From NCBI GenBank assembly GCA_027186245.1, contig CP114495.1:4479001-4543000 (forward strand): a stretch of DNA of 64,000 nucleotides, read 5' to 3'. The notes beneath the pieces were generated by a model. That model saw only the letters and a program-made list of their open reading frames with translations. It was not told the origin of the DNA and did not search any database. A program made the position numbers and the translations under genes. Positions 38,401-49,479 of this stretch are shown here, piece by piece. Numbering within the stretch: the first letter of the stretch is position 1; every line of letters starts with the position of its first letter. The stretch comes from Coriaria nepalensis. Its lineage: Eukaryota > Streptophyta > Magnoliopsida > Cucurbitales > Coriariaceae.

Positions 38401-39021
38401 CCAATGAAGAAAAGTTGAATGTACTATAACTCAGCACTTAAAAGGTAGGTTGACCCGATGAAGGGTTATGACCCGCAAAAAAGGCAATCCTCATTGTTGC
38501 TGAGAGACCTATTTGTGTGGGAGAGAAGATGGGGGCGCCGCCACCACAATTCCGGGAGAGAGCGTACTAGAAACAGCAGGAGGCAAGATGACCAAACTTG
38601 AAGAAAATTTGGCATTGGGTTTCGTTATTGGAAGAAGAAAACGATCAGTCGCCACCGCGATTATTGGAGTTGTTTCGGCCGCCGCCACCACGGTAAGTTC
38701 GGAAACCTTGTTTGGATTTGGATTGAGTGGAGTTCTACTGGGGTATTGTGTGAAAACATGGCAAGATTGTTTGTGAGTTTGGTTTGAGCCATCAATGTGA
38801 GGAATAAGATTCATAGCGACGAGGATATACTCCATTTGAAATTTCCAAGTGTTGTAGCTGTTGCCATCAAGGTGTGTTGAGATGAATCTAGTGATGTGTT
38901 GAATAGGCAATAGAGCAGCCAGAGTAATAGTAATAGTATTCGTGTTTGTTGTTGTAGGTGATGAGCTTGTATATGCCATGGATGATTTATTCGTTGTTTG
39001 AGGTGTATTTGATATAGTCAT
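35470..39021 (-). pseudogene. Copia gag-pol polyprotein, broken by stops and frameshifts
   Basis: Read on the minus strand: gag from ATG 39,021 to about 38,509, with HITRFISTHLDGNSYNTWKF. A decayed nucleocapsid/protease part follows near 38,180-38,230, where the active site DSGA reads NCGT. Then the gag-pre-integrase part at 38,127-37,711, with VLFIPDLSCNILSIDQLTRD and SLWHSRHGHPS. Then integrase remnants, a proline-rich integrase to RT linker at 37,042-36,551 ending in THPMLT, and RT with YADDILI near 36,040-36,060. Last is RNase H at 35,655-35,470, with ILRYLKGTITHGL and NANWAGFLDDRKSTSGFCIF. Stops and shifts separate these blocks. Confidence 0.85.
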
Positions 39022-39052
39022 TATGAATAAGAATTGTCTTTTACCTTTAGTT

Positions 39053-39064
39053 GCTCCGATACCA
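39053..39064 (-). other. Primer binding site, initiator methionine tRNA
   Basis: On the minus strand TGGTATCGGAGC follows the LTR end CTTCA directly. It matches the classic copia primer site TGGTATCAGAGC at 11 of 12 bases, complementary to the 3' end of initiator-Met tRNA. This fixes the element's direction and its inner LTR boundary. Confidence 0.85.
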
Positions 39065-39215
39065 TGAAGAAAGAATGTTTTCTATATTGAGTATATTTTG
39101 ATGAATAATGTACGAGAGGGTATTTATATACTAGACTTAGGTTTCCTAGATGGACATACGACAAATACAATAATAAGATATGAATGTATAAGACACATCA
39201 TTAATATCCTTTTCA
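39065..39215 (-). repeat. 5' LTR of the copia element
   Basis: About 151 bases, TG at the left and CA at the right as needed for an LTR, alignable with 35,077-35,244. Several substitutions and short indels between the two show that insertion is not recent. Confidence 0.8.
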
Positions 39216-39908
39216 TCATTTGATATGTAATTATAATTAATCGATCTACCATAAATTAATTTTATTCTTATTATGTATATATTGAATTTCAGGTTCATAT
39301 TAAATTTTTAAATGTGTCATTTTAAATGTCATTTAAAAATTCACGGTATAAAATTTTTAAATTTGAATTTTCATCTAAAAATCAATTGACAATGAAAAAA
39401 TGACTTTTTTTATTTATATATACTAGTTTTCAAACGTAGAACTTAATTATGAATTTCATGTGCAAAGTTTTTTTATTTTTATTTCCTATATTAAGAGTTT
39501 GCACATAAAAAAGAGTGTTAATGCTTAATAAATTTAATATAAATTAGTGGGAATTTGGGCCCCAACTTAGTTTTGGACTTTTTTTGAAAAGCTTAGTATA
39601 CAAAAATTTCTTGGTCAAACTAGCCTTTTTGGCTTTTGTAGGATTAAAAAAGTAAATAAAAAAGAATGAAGTATTATTTTTTTGCCCTTTTTAAATCTTG
39701 AATAAAAAAAGAAACATAATGGATCTTTCTTTCTTTTTTTTATCTTCTTCTCTAACATTTTATCCCTCATGGACCTACGATACCCATGTCCTCTTCCACT
39801 GTGTTCTTCAATCCTGAGCTCTTTTTCTTCTATTTCTTTTTATTTTTCATCATTACTGCTTGACGGAGGGTTTTGTAAGCTCAAAGATCGAAGTTAGAGA
39901 GCTGAAAC
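39216..39908. other. AT-rich spacer
   Basis: No coding frame is supported. It lies between the copia element and the first exon-like block of the Ulp1 pseudogene. It may include the outer part of the Mutator-like element, but no inverted partner was found on the far side. Confidence 0.5.
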
Positions 39909-42900
39909 ATGGTTAGAAGGATTTTAGAGATGAAGAGAAGGGAGAAGCGGCCGAGGTCGGAAGAGTTGCCGGAGCATGTAGAGGATGATCTGAAAATGAC
40001 TCGAAGTGAACTTGAAGCAATGGGCGAAGGTTTATCCACTTCGCCGGAGCATGTGTGTAGAATCTACAGTGTTGATTAGAAATGTAGGAATTTAAGGATG
40101 GTTTTTTTATTGTTTAGTTTGAGATTGGGCATTTTCGGTATAATTAGAGTTTTATTTGATTGTGTAATTGAAATTGATGAGATTTACATTTGAAATTATG
40201 TTATTTTTTATTTGTGTAAATATTCCCAATTTTTCAATTTATCATTGGAATAGGGTCATGGCTATGAACATTTGATGGTTTTATGGTATTTTATGTTATT
40301 TATTTATTTATTTGTTGTGTTTTACTGAAAATGATGAGTTGATCATATTTAGATTTGAAATTAGTTTGATTCTACATTGTTTAAGTATTTCTAATTTCCC
40401 AATTTCTCAGTAGAATATGGTTATATCTATGAACATTGGATTGTTTGTGTATTTAGGGCATTGTATGATATTTGTATGACTGTTATAGACTTAAATTATT
40501 GGTCTATTAGATTGGAGATATGATTGATTTTAACTTATGTAAATATTCCCAATTTCTCTTTAGAATAGGGTAATGTTATTAAAAGTAATTTGGTAGTGGG
40601 TTATTAATTGAAAGTGAAGAGCTTCAAGATAGAAAAAGTTTTGGGTTTAGGGTAAAGTTCACACCCACATTTTTTTCACTTTTTTTTTAATAAAAATGAG
40701 ATGAATAATCCTCTGTTTTAGGGGTCGTTTCATTCAAGTAATAATTGTAATAGACATTTCGAGTTGTTCTGCAAGTGAAAGAATGTGGAAATGTGAAAAA
40801 AAAAACAAAATCTAGAAAATTTAAAAAATAGAGGAAGTGGAGTTCATGTTTCCTAATTTCCCAATATGTCCATATAAAGAGCATTGGGAAATTAGAAAAT
40901 AGAGCAAAATTCAGAATTTTCTCAATTTCCTAATGCATTAAGTAGTGAGAGTACATTGAGAAATTGATAAATATAACAGAATAAAAATATTTCACAATGT
41001 CTTAACTCAAGATAATATATTGAGAAATTGGAAAAACTGGACATAATCAAAATATTTCTCAGTTTTTTAATGTCTTAAATTAAGAGAGTATATTAAGAAA
41101 TTACGAAAATTATACAAAATCAATATATTTCTCAATTTCCCAATATTTTAATTGAATATAGTACATTGGGATCCTAAAACAATGGGCGAAGGTTTATCCA
41201 CTTTGCCATAGCAGGCATGTAGAATCTACAAAGTTGATTCGAAATTTAAGAATTTAAGGTTTTTTTTTTTATTGTTTGGTGTTAGATTAGGTGTTTTCTA
41301 TATAGTTAAGGTTTTGTTTGATTGTGTTTGACTGAAATTGATGAGATTTAGATTTGAAATTATGTTATTTTTTATTTGTGTAAATATTCTAAACTTCCCT
41401 ATTTGTCATTGGAATAGGGTAATGATTGTGAACATTGGATGGTTTCTGTCTTTAGAGTATTTAATGTTTTGTTTTATTGATTGTTTTTTACTGAAAATGA
41501 TGAGTTGATAAGATTTGGATTTGAAATTAGTTTGATTCTACTTCGTTTAAATATTCCCAATTTCTCATTAGGATATGGTAATATCTATGAACATTGGATT
41601 GTTTGTCTATTTAAGGCTTTTTATGATGTTTGTATGATTGTTATAGACTTAAATTATGGATTTATTAGATTGAAAATATGATTGATTTTAATTCATAATT
41701 TCCCAATTTCTCACTAGAATAGGGTAATATTATTAAAATTATTTTGGTTTATTTATTTATGATGTTAGATGATGTTTTTATGACATTGTTAGACTCTTAT
41801 TCATTGGATTTAGATGATGTAAATTGTGTGACTCTTTCTGATTTATCAATGTGTCGTTAGTTTAGTGAAATATTATTGAATTGTGGATGATTTCTGTAAT
41901 TTAGTTGTTTTGCGATGGTTGTAGATTGTACTAGATTAGTTTTAGATGATGTAATAAGTTAATTTTTAAATTTTGGATGTGCGTATTTTTTTCACGTTTT
42001 ATCGATGTCTCACTAAACTTGTGATATTGGTTTGTGTTTTATTTTGTATTTTAGGTGGTAGAAGGTGAAAGACCTTATGGCCTTACACAGATCCAAGCGG
42101 AAGAGTTGTATTATAAAGCTCGTGTCCACACTTCATCGAAGCAAAAAATAGTTATCCGCCATATAAAGGATAAGCTTTCAAAGAAATAGTTAGCAGCATT
42201 TAGGAAAACCTGTGTGGGTCACCTGCTTGATACGGATGAGAAGCTGGGACGTCAAGTAAGCCAATAAGGTTTGGGCTAATGGAGTTCTCACTGATGATAG
42301 GGCTAAATTGTGAGGACTACCCTAGGTCGGAGGAGGTGGAGGGGTTGGGAAAGGATAAGCGGCTTCTGAATAAGTATCTTAGGGGGAATACTTGCTTACT
42401 TCCGAAGGTACTGGAAAGGTTTCTGAATATCGAGAAGAAAGACAATGTTCTCATCAACATGACAATTTCTTACTTTGTGGACGGTGTGCTAATGACCTTA
42501 GAGTCAAAGATAAAAGTTAATGGATGAATGTTCTTGATTGTCGGTAATTTGAAGAAGTTCAACTAGTACCCTTGGGGCATAGCTGCATTCGAGAGGACAA
42601 TTGGTTCACTTCAGAAGAACGTGTTAGAGAAGGCCATAAAACATAAGCTTCCAGTGTTGAAAAAGAAACTTACATGCTTAAAGGATTTTCTCTTGCTTTT
42701 TAGGTTAGTAGTTTATATCGTATAATTTATTGACGTTTGAACCGAATAAAATAGTATGTGCTAACACTTTTACTATGCAGATATGGGTTTATGAATTAAT
42801 CCCATATCTTGCAAAATAAACCGTAATCTAAATATCAGTTAATAAGATACCCCGAATGTTGTTGAGGAGTATCCTATAGGAGGCCGTAGATGGACTATGG

Positions 42901-43297
42901 TTATGCGGCTATACATACCATAAACTACCCATGAGTGCATTAGGGTGCGTTGGTTGTTGATATAAAGGCGAGGATGATATACGTCTATCATAGTATGTCA
43001 GACAACAACACTTGGGATTGAAAGTTTAGGACGACCCTCAAACTGATAGGGATGACCATACCTTACTTGATAACAGTTGTGTGACCCCAGTTTGAAATAG
43101 AACCATTAATGAAGGTAGTGAGAAAGTTGCCTGAAAATCATACGACGAAAAGTGGGGATTGTAGAAATTATATGATGAAGTATATGGAGTACCACCATTT
43201 AGGTACTCCACTAGTTGATGTCAATGATTCCAATGTCCCGCTATTCCGCTCCCAAATTGCCATTGCTATATATCAAGGATACGTAGACATTAATTAG
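39909..43297 (+). pseudogene. Transposon-borne DUF1985/Ulp1 SUMO-protease-like gene, decayed
   Basis: A possible first exon is 39,909-40,052. A second begins at 42,055, after an AG acceptor, with VVEGERPYGLTQIQAEELYY. It continues as a DUF1985 domain: AAFRKTCVGHLLDTDEKLGR, EFSLMIGLNCEDYP and AAFERTIGSLQKNV. From about 42,950 an Ulp1 (C48 peptidase) part is seen: VVDIKARMIYVYHSM, and SGDCRNYMMKYMEYHHLGTP with the nucleophile cysteine kept. The catalytic histidine and aspartate positions seem to be R (RW) and H (YHS). A TAG at 42,187, further stops and a shift near 42,280 break it. Such genes are carried by Mutator-like elements (Kaonashi type). No active product is expected. Confidence 0.75.
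40593..41168. repeat. Left long inverted repeat of the Mutator-like element
   Basis: The outer part matches the inverted copy at 48,480-48,160. Shared words include TTCGAGTTGTTCTGCAAGTG, AGTGGAGTTCATGTTTCC and AAAAAGTTTTG. The inner part (about 40,840-41,168) is a run of about 70-base units, each with CCCAATTT and AAATTGGG-like arms. Confidence 0.8.
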
Positions 43298-43639
43298 GTT
43301 TTATAATACTTATGTATATATTTCGTTTAGTCATACTCCAAATGGATAGGATTTTTGTTACAATGTTTGGGTTAGTTTGTGTTCGTGAAAGCTGGATTGG
43401 TTTGTTAACTCTGGGTTGTGATTTCTGAATTAGTTGGTTTAAATTATTCTGTTTATAGGTATTGTATTTTATATGAATTGGTTTGTTATGTATATAAGTG
43501 AACTCTTGCAGTATTTTTTTTAAAGAAATTTTCTTCAATTTCGTTATCCGCTTGGAATGATTGGTGTTCTTTACACATGAAAATGTAAAAAGGTTAAAAA
43601 ATAATAGTAATAATTAAGGCCTCGTTGGATAAATGTGCT

Positions 43640-43895
43640 CAAATTAGAACCCGTTGTTTTGTTTTCCAATGTGCACAAAACAAAATCTTCTATTTTCTTT
43701 TCCAATTTCCTAATGTCTTAGTAACGGTGTAGACATTAAAAAATTGGGAATTTAACATGATTATGTTATTTTCCCAATTTCCCAATGTCTTAGTAAACTG
43801 ATAGACATTGGGAAGTTGAGAAAGTTTGATGGTTCTATTTTGATTCCTAATTTCTCAATGTCTTAATAACATTGTAGACATTGGGAAATTAGAAA
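43640..43895. repeat. Internal hairpin repeats like those of the element's ends
   Basis: Three units carry CCAATTTCCCAATGTCTTA followed by about 10 bases and TAGACATTGGGAAATT, that is, inverted arms. The same unit type makes up the inner parts of both long inverted repeats, so the motif has spread inside the element. Confidence 0.7.
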
Positions 43896-43914
43896 AGTTA
43901 GACCATTTGGTTGA

Positions 43915-44905
43915 TTAGTTAAAGATTCCACCTTTATGGTTCTAAGTGTAATATTGAGTCATTGAGTGGACGTAAAAGGTCAAACCTTTTGGTTTTAAAT
44001 ATAATATTTAGAAATTAGATAGTGATAGAAAGATCTAAACTTATAGTGAAGTTATGAAAGGTTAACCTTTGTGGTTCTAAGTGTCACTTTTAGGTATTAG
44101 GATTTCATACAATGGTTTGACCTTTATAGGTTCTAATTGTAGTGTTTATATATAATATGAACGTACAAAGGTCAAACCTTTACGTCAACTATTGAAAGAT
44201 TATACCTTTATGGTTCACAGTGTAGTATTTAAATATAATATGAACGTATAAAGATCAAATATTTTGGTCAACTATTGAAAAATTACACTTTTATGGTCTT
44301 AAGTGTAGTGTTTAGACATAATATGAACATATAAAGTTCAAACCTTTTGGTCAACTATTGAAATATTACATCTTTACGGTTATAAGTGTAGTGTTTAGAC
44401 ATAATATAAATGTATAAATGTCAAAAAATTTGGTCAACTATTGAAATGTTACATATTTACTGTTCTAAGTGAAGTGTTTAAACATGATATGAACGTATAA
44501 AGGTCAAAATGTTTGGTTAACTATTGAAAGGTTATACATTTACGGTTCTAAATATAGTGTTGATATAATATAAACGTATAAAGGTCAAATATTTTGGTCA
44601 ACTATTGAAAGTTTACACCTTTATAGTTCTAAGTATAATGTTTAGATATAATATGAATGTATAAAAGTTAAGTCTTTTGGTCAACTATTGAAAAATTATA
44701 CCTTTATGATTCTAAATATAGTATTTAGACATAATATGAACATATCAAGGTCAAACATTTTGGTCAACTATTAAAAGATGGTTATATGTGTAGTGTTTAG
44801 ATATAATATGAATGTATAAAGGTTAAACATTTTGTTCAACTATTGAAAAGTTACACATTTATGGTTTTAAGAGTAATGTTTAGACATAATATGAACATCT
44901 TTGGA
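43915..44905. repeat. 83-bp tandem array inside the Mutator-like element
   Basis: The anchor word GGTCAACTATTGAAA or a variant starts at 44,183, 44,266, 44,349, 44,432, 44,515, 44,596, 44,679, 44,762 and about 44,834, giving spacings of 83, 83, 83, 83, 81, 83, 83 and 72. Weaker units extend left to about 43,915, for roughly 11-12 copies. Units also share TAGACATAATATGAAC. The array lies between the 3' ends of the two converging pseudogenes and has no coding capacity. Confidence 0.9.
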
Positions 44906-45048
44906 GAAAAGGTTAGATCATTGATAATATCATTACTATTTCATTCATTACATATCTTTGAAGATCATCACACAACAAAACTACAAAAACTTTCTATAAA
45001 ACTATAATTTCCCAATTACATATATTCAAAAGGTGGTATTGGGTATTA

Positions 45049-47497
45049 ATGTATTGGAATGAGGTTTTGACATGTAGTCTTATTATATCCATAAACCCCA
45101 CATTTTCTACACTTATTTCTTTTTCATGGAAATTCACCGCTCGAAGGTATAAGTCTCTTCTTCGGTCTTCCACTTTATTTACGAATTATAGGGGGTTCGA
45201 CAATAGATTGCCGAAACCTCTGGTGGAAAATCCCAATCAATTTTTGATGGTATATGATATATCGATTCTTCATACACTTGCCTCCAATACTTAATCGTAT
45301 AGTATTCTGAGCATAAGGTGGTAAAGTTGTATCACCTAGTTATTTGCAGCTATGTAACTCAGAACTGTAAATAAATGAATGCACGAGAGCTTATTCATTT
45401 GGAAAACCCTACATGTTCAACCCTTCTCACCTAAGTCTATTAAAATATTAGTACCTGAGGCACTAATGACCTCATACTTTGAATCGTTCATGCTATGTCC
45501 TTTCATCCTCAATGATTCATTCTATCTTCTCACTAACTCATTTTCCACCTTCGGAGTAAGTAAGGTATTTGTCCGATTTTCTCGCGTCTGTGGTTATAGA
45601 ACCAAGTTGTCTTGATACTCCAAATTTCATCGAGCAACATTATTAATGGATACTCATGCGCATCCTTCAATGAAGTGTTAAGCGACTCTAAAATATTATT
45701 AGTCATTATATTATACCGGTCATAAGTGATATACGCTCTTGCCCAATATTGAAATCCAATAGTTTCCAAGTAGGTTGCAAAACCCGGATATTAGGCTCTA
45801 ATCTCATTAAAGTATATCTCAAAATCTCTAATCATGTATGCTTTGGCTGTCTTACGGAATAGATCTATAATACCACTACACTTGAACTTGTCCTTCATGT
45901 TATTACTGAGGTGCCATATTCAAGCACCATATTTAGCGTGTGGATAAACATCTCATATTGCGTTCTATATCATGTAGTTTACTCAAGAACCATTTCCATA
46001 ATGCTTTATTCTCCAGATCAACTTTACCCATACTAGGGTTGCGCACAAAAGCGAGCCTTTCTACTTATACTTTAAGAAGGTACCATCAATGCCAATAACC
46101 CTTCTCATAAATCTGAATCCATTTATTAATGCTCCAATTGCCACACAAAATAACAAACCATATTATTGGTGTTCATCTCAAGGGCATTCCGGATTGAACG
46201 TCTTCATCATGGCAACGTATAACAGTAAATTTCTATAACTTACCTCGGGTGTACACGAATGAGATCATGTGCAGTAAATCTTAATTTCTATGCCTTCCAG
46301 CAACTAATATTAGTCTACCCCTATATCACTTTGGATAACATTTATAAGAAGTCGCGCTTTCGGAGTCTCGTTACTCCCTCAGTACTTGCCCTTCACATAC
46401 CGTCCAATCATATACATCATTGCTTGCCGATGCATACCGTTAACATTATAGATGTGATGACAGTTATACAGTTGAACTGGGAAATATAAAGAATTTTTCT
46501 TCGCGGTGGCCCGGATTAGCCACTTGTAATTTAATTCAATGCATACCATAACAAATATACACTTATTCGACTTTGTCACCTTCAACTGATAATGAGCCAT
46601 TGCATTGGAATAAAAGCTTGCTTTCAGTTCTTCCTTTGACATAAAATATTGTTTCACCAAGTGATTGGGAAGATATAACCGGATTTGAAATATTTTCACC
46701 GCATGTAGAATATTGGGTTGTAATTGGAACTGAAATCTCTTCACTTTCAATTTTATCCATAGGGTGTACTAATTACCCAATAAATGGAGATGGCTCATCA
46801 ATTGGTATTTCACCTAAGTTCGCATCACCCTTCTGAATATATCGTCATTAAAGTACTCATTCTTATACCTTTGATTCAGACTCTCCTCTTCGTTGTTCTA
46901 ATGAGTGTCACAATCTTCCACCACTATTTCTTCCTCAATACTAACAACATCATCCCCATCCCCATCACCATCCATTGGATCAAAGTCATCCTAGTCATCA
47001 TCATTGTCATATTTGTCACTAGTGTGATCAAATTCATAAAAATTATCATAATTTTCATCAAAATTATCATAATTTTCATCAAAATTATCGTTAATATTTA
47101 TACTACCGACTACGTCTCTGGCCACTTGATCATGAACAATAGGAAGCATATGTATTTCATAATCACTACATGAATTGCTATTTGTCTTCGGTACCAACTT
47201 CACATACAAGGGAGAATCTTCATCTTTAGATTGCAAGTGACGCACAAATCCATTTACGCTTATAAATTGTGGAAAACATATCATTTTACTTGATGTCTTG
47301 TACGACAATTGCAAATTGCATTCATTTTGATCTATGTTGAAAGAATTGAACACAACTTTCAATAACTCATTATACGTGATGTTAGATTCGATAGAAGCTC
47401 CAGTTATTCCTTTAATGTTATTTGCATGCCAAAAGAACAAATTATCTTTCTCCTTCCACTCACCATCTAAACATATTAATATGAAAATACTTTTCAT
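45049..47497 (-). pseudogene. MURA-type (MuDR) transposase, decayed
   Basis: Read on the minus strand. An N-terminal PB1-like domain starts at ATG 47,497 and has ASIESNITYNELLKVVFNSF and QSKDEDSPLYVKLVPK, followed by an Asp/Asn-rich tract. A plant MuDR DNA-binding domain lies at about 46,700-46,380, with YFMSKEELKASFYSNAMAHY and a histidine-containing NCHHIYN. Then remnants of the DDE core, including a DGTFLK-like block near 46,090. Then the conserved YNIMTNNILESLNTSLKDA at about 45,690. Last is a zinc knuckle KCRKCGVYGYNKTTC at about 45,100, with Tyr at the His position. Many stops and shifts separate the blocks, so no functional transposase is made. Confidence 0.82.
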
Positions 47498-47609
47498 CTA
47501 TAAAAAAGGAAAACTAAAAATGAAATTAGTATACTCTCAAAGTGAATATATGTAACAATCAGGTTTAGATATCACTAGCGAAATGTACTGTCCAGTTTTC
47601 CTAAATTCT

Positions 47610-48480
47610 AAATGTACTCTCTTAATTTAAGATATTGAGAAATTGAGAAATATATTAATTTTGTCAAGTTTTCCCACTTTTTTAATATACTCTCTTAATT
47701 TAAGATAATGATAAATTGGGAAATATTTTGATTCTATATAGTTTACCCAATTTCCCAATGTACTCTCTTATATTGAGACATTGGGAAATTGAAAATATTT
47801 TGATTTTGTTATGATTTCTAATTTTCAATTTACTCTCGCACATTGAAACATTAGAAAATTGAAAAATATTTTTATTATATTATGTTTCCTAATTTTTCAA
47901 TTTACTATCTTATATTGAGATATTGAAAAATAGAGAAAAATTTTGATTATATTTTTTTTTCCAATATCCCAATTTACTCTTTTACATTGAGATATTGGGA
48001 AATATTTTGCTTATGTTTTGTTTCCCAAGTTCCCACTTTACTCTCACATTGGGTAATTGGAAAATATTGTGATTCTGTTATGTTTTCCGATTTTTCAATG
48101 TACTCTGACTACTTCAAGTATTGAGAAATTGAAAAACATTTTGAATTATGTTATCTTTTCCAATTTCTCAATGTTCTCTCTATACGAGCGTATTACAAAA
48201 TTGGAAACATGAACTCCACTTTATCTATTTTTTCAGATTTTTCAGATTTTTTAGATTTTTTTTTCTTCACATTTTCATATTTTCACATTCTTTCACTTGC
48301 AGAACAACTCGAAATATCTATTACAATCACTATTTGAATAGAATGACCCCAAAAATAGAGGATTACCTATTACATTTTCCTAAAAAAGTGAAAAAATATG
48401 GTTCTGAACCTTATCCTAAACTCAAAACTTTTTATATCTTGAAATTTTGCACATTCGATTATGAACCTCAAACACTGGTC
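47610..48480. repeat. Right long inverted repeat of the Mutator-like element
   Basis: Inverted partner of 40,593-41,168. It is longer because it holds more copies of the about 70-base hairpin unit: the word AAATATTTTG or a variant recurs near 47,721, 47,793, 47,864, 47,936, 48,000, 48,061 and 48,134. The outer 320 bases are single-copy and align best with the left end. Confidence 0.8.
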
Positions 48481-49479
48481 TATTTGAAGTTTATGCTTGA
48501 TATGAACGAGAAATCATAATAAAGTGAAGGTAAATCACCTCTTATGGAAAAACACGATATCTAGAGCAAAAACTTATCGTTAATTAACTTGATAATGACG
48601 AAAACAAATTTATCTTTTCACTCAATATTTGTGTGATATTAAAATAACTCACGTGTCACTGTTATCAATTTTTTAAAGAGTAACTTTACGTATTATTACC
48701 TATTTTTTGTTTCACTTTTTTTAATGTCATAAATATAAAAAAATAGATTTAAATTTCAATTTCTTTATCATCGAATGTGGTATCGAAGGTGCTAAAACTA
48801 ATGTAACCTATAAAGTACTGTGCATGAGGAATTTTTGTGAGGTAATTCAAATAATCATTAACCTTCAATTATTTGAGGCATCTTGATTATGGTACATCGA
48901 GGCAAGAAATGTTCATAATCAGACATAGTATTATTTGTACGTATAACTGAGCAACACGTGTCTTCTCGCAACCGAGGTACTAACTAACAGAGGCAGAGGC
49001 ACACCAATTACGCACTGCACCGCAACTGCTCAGAGTATATAGAATTGTAGAGGGAGAACCAACTTATTGACTTCCATTATCATATACCTAATAATTTATA
49101 ATTAAAAAAATAAAAATTAATTTCATTTGGCATTACTTTCTGATGAGCATGTGCTTATAAAATAAAATAAAATAAAATAAAATAAAATAAAATAAAATAA
49201 AATAAAATAAAATAAAATAAAACAAAACAGTATTGCCTATAGAATCCTCAACCGTAAGTCCACTGTTCCTCAATTTCCTCCATTTTTGCTCTTGAGCCAC
49301 CCATCAAAGTGGAAGCAAACCATGGATGTTCTTTTCTTTATTTATTATTTGGTCAAACCAAAAAAGGAAAAAAAAACCTAGATAACATAAATTAAATAAA
49401 AGTAAGAAAAAAAAAAAAAGAGATTACCATTTTTTTGAAAAATAAGGACAAAAAGAAACCCTCTTTCTGTGTAGCTGCT
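48481..49479. other. Spacer, including the 3' flank of the serine-rich protein gene
   Basis: No gene is seen. It contains an (AAAAT)n microsatellite and, next to 49,479, the likely 3' UTR of the minus-strand gene. Confidence 0.55.
49157..49221. repeat. (AAAAT)13 microsatellite
   Basis: A nearly uninterrupted pentanucleotide run of about 65 bases. Confidence 0.9.

Larger units (their letters stand above)
35077..39215 (-). mobile_element. Full-length but degenerate Ty1/copia LTR retrotransposon
   Basis: A 4.14-kb element in minus orientation bounded by short LTRs (35,077-35,244 and 39,065-39,215). A primer binding site adjoins the right LTR and decayed gag-pol lies between. Possible 5-base target duplications TTATT and TCATT differ at one base. 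The left LTR starts TA rather than TG. Gene order protease-integrase-reverse transcriptase-RNase H is the copia order. It cannot encode its own proteins. Confidence 0.88.
40593..48480. mobile_element. Mutator-like element with Ulp1-like and MURA genes
   Basis: The region is framed by long inverted repeats (about 40,593-41,168 and 47,610-48,480). It carries a DUF1985/Ulp1-like pseudogene reading inward from the left and a MURA transposase pseudogene reading inward from the right. Both genes end beside a tandem array at 43.9-44.9 kb. Size is about 7.9 kb. Both genes are broken, so the element is now immobile on its own. The possible first Ulp1 exon at 39,909 lies outside the left inverted repeat. 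Either the true end is further left or the element is rearranged. No 9-base target duplication could be assigned. Confidence 0.75.

Noticed and set aside
43290..43538. Minus-strand 82-residue open frame next to the Ulp1 pseudogene
   Set aside because: Low-complexity Asn/Ile/Lys-rich frame without a domain match; lies in transposon DNA.
43915..44905. CRISPR-like array
   Set aside because: The 83-base units are contiguous diverged repeats with no unique spacers, in a plant transposon.
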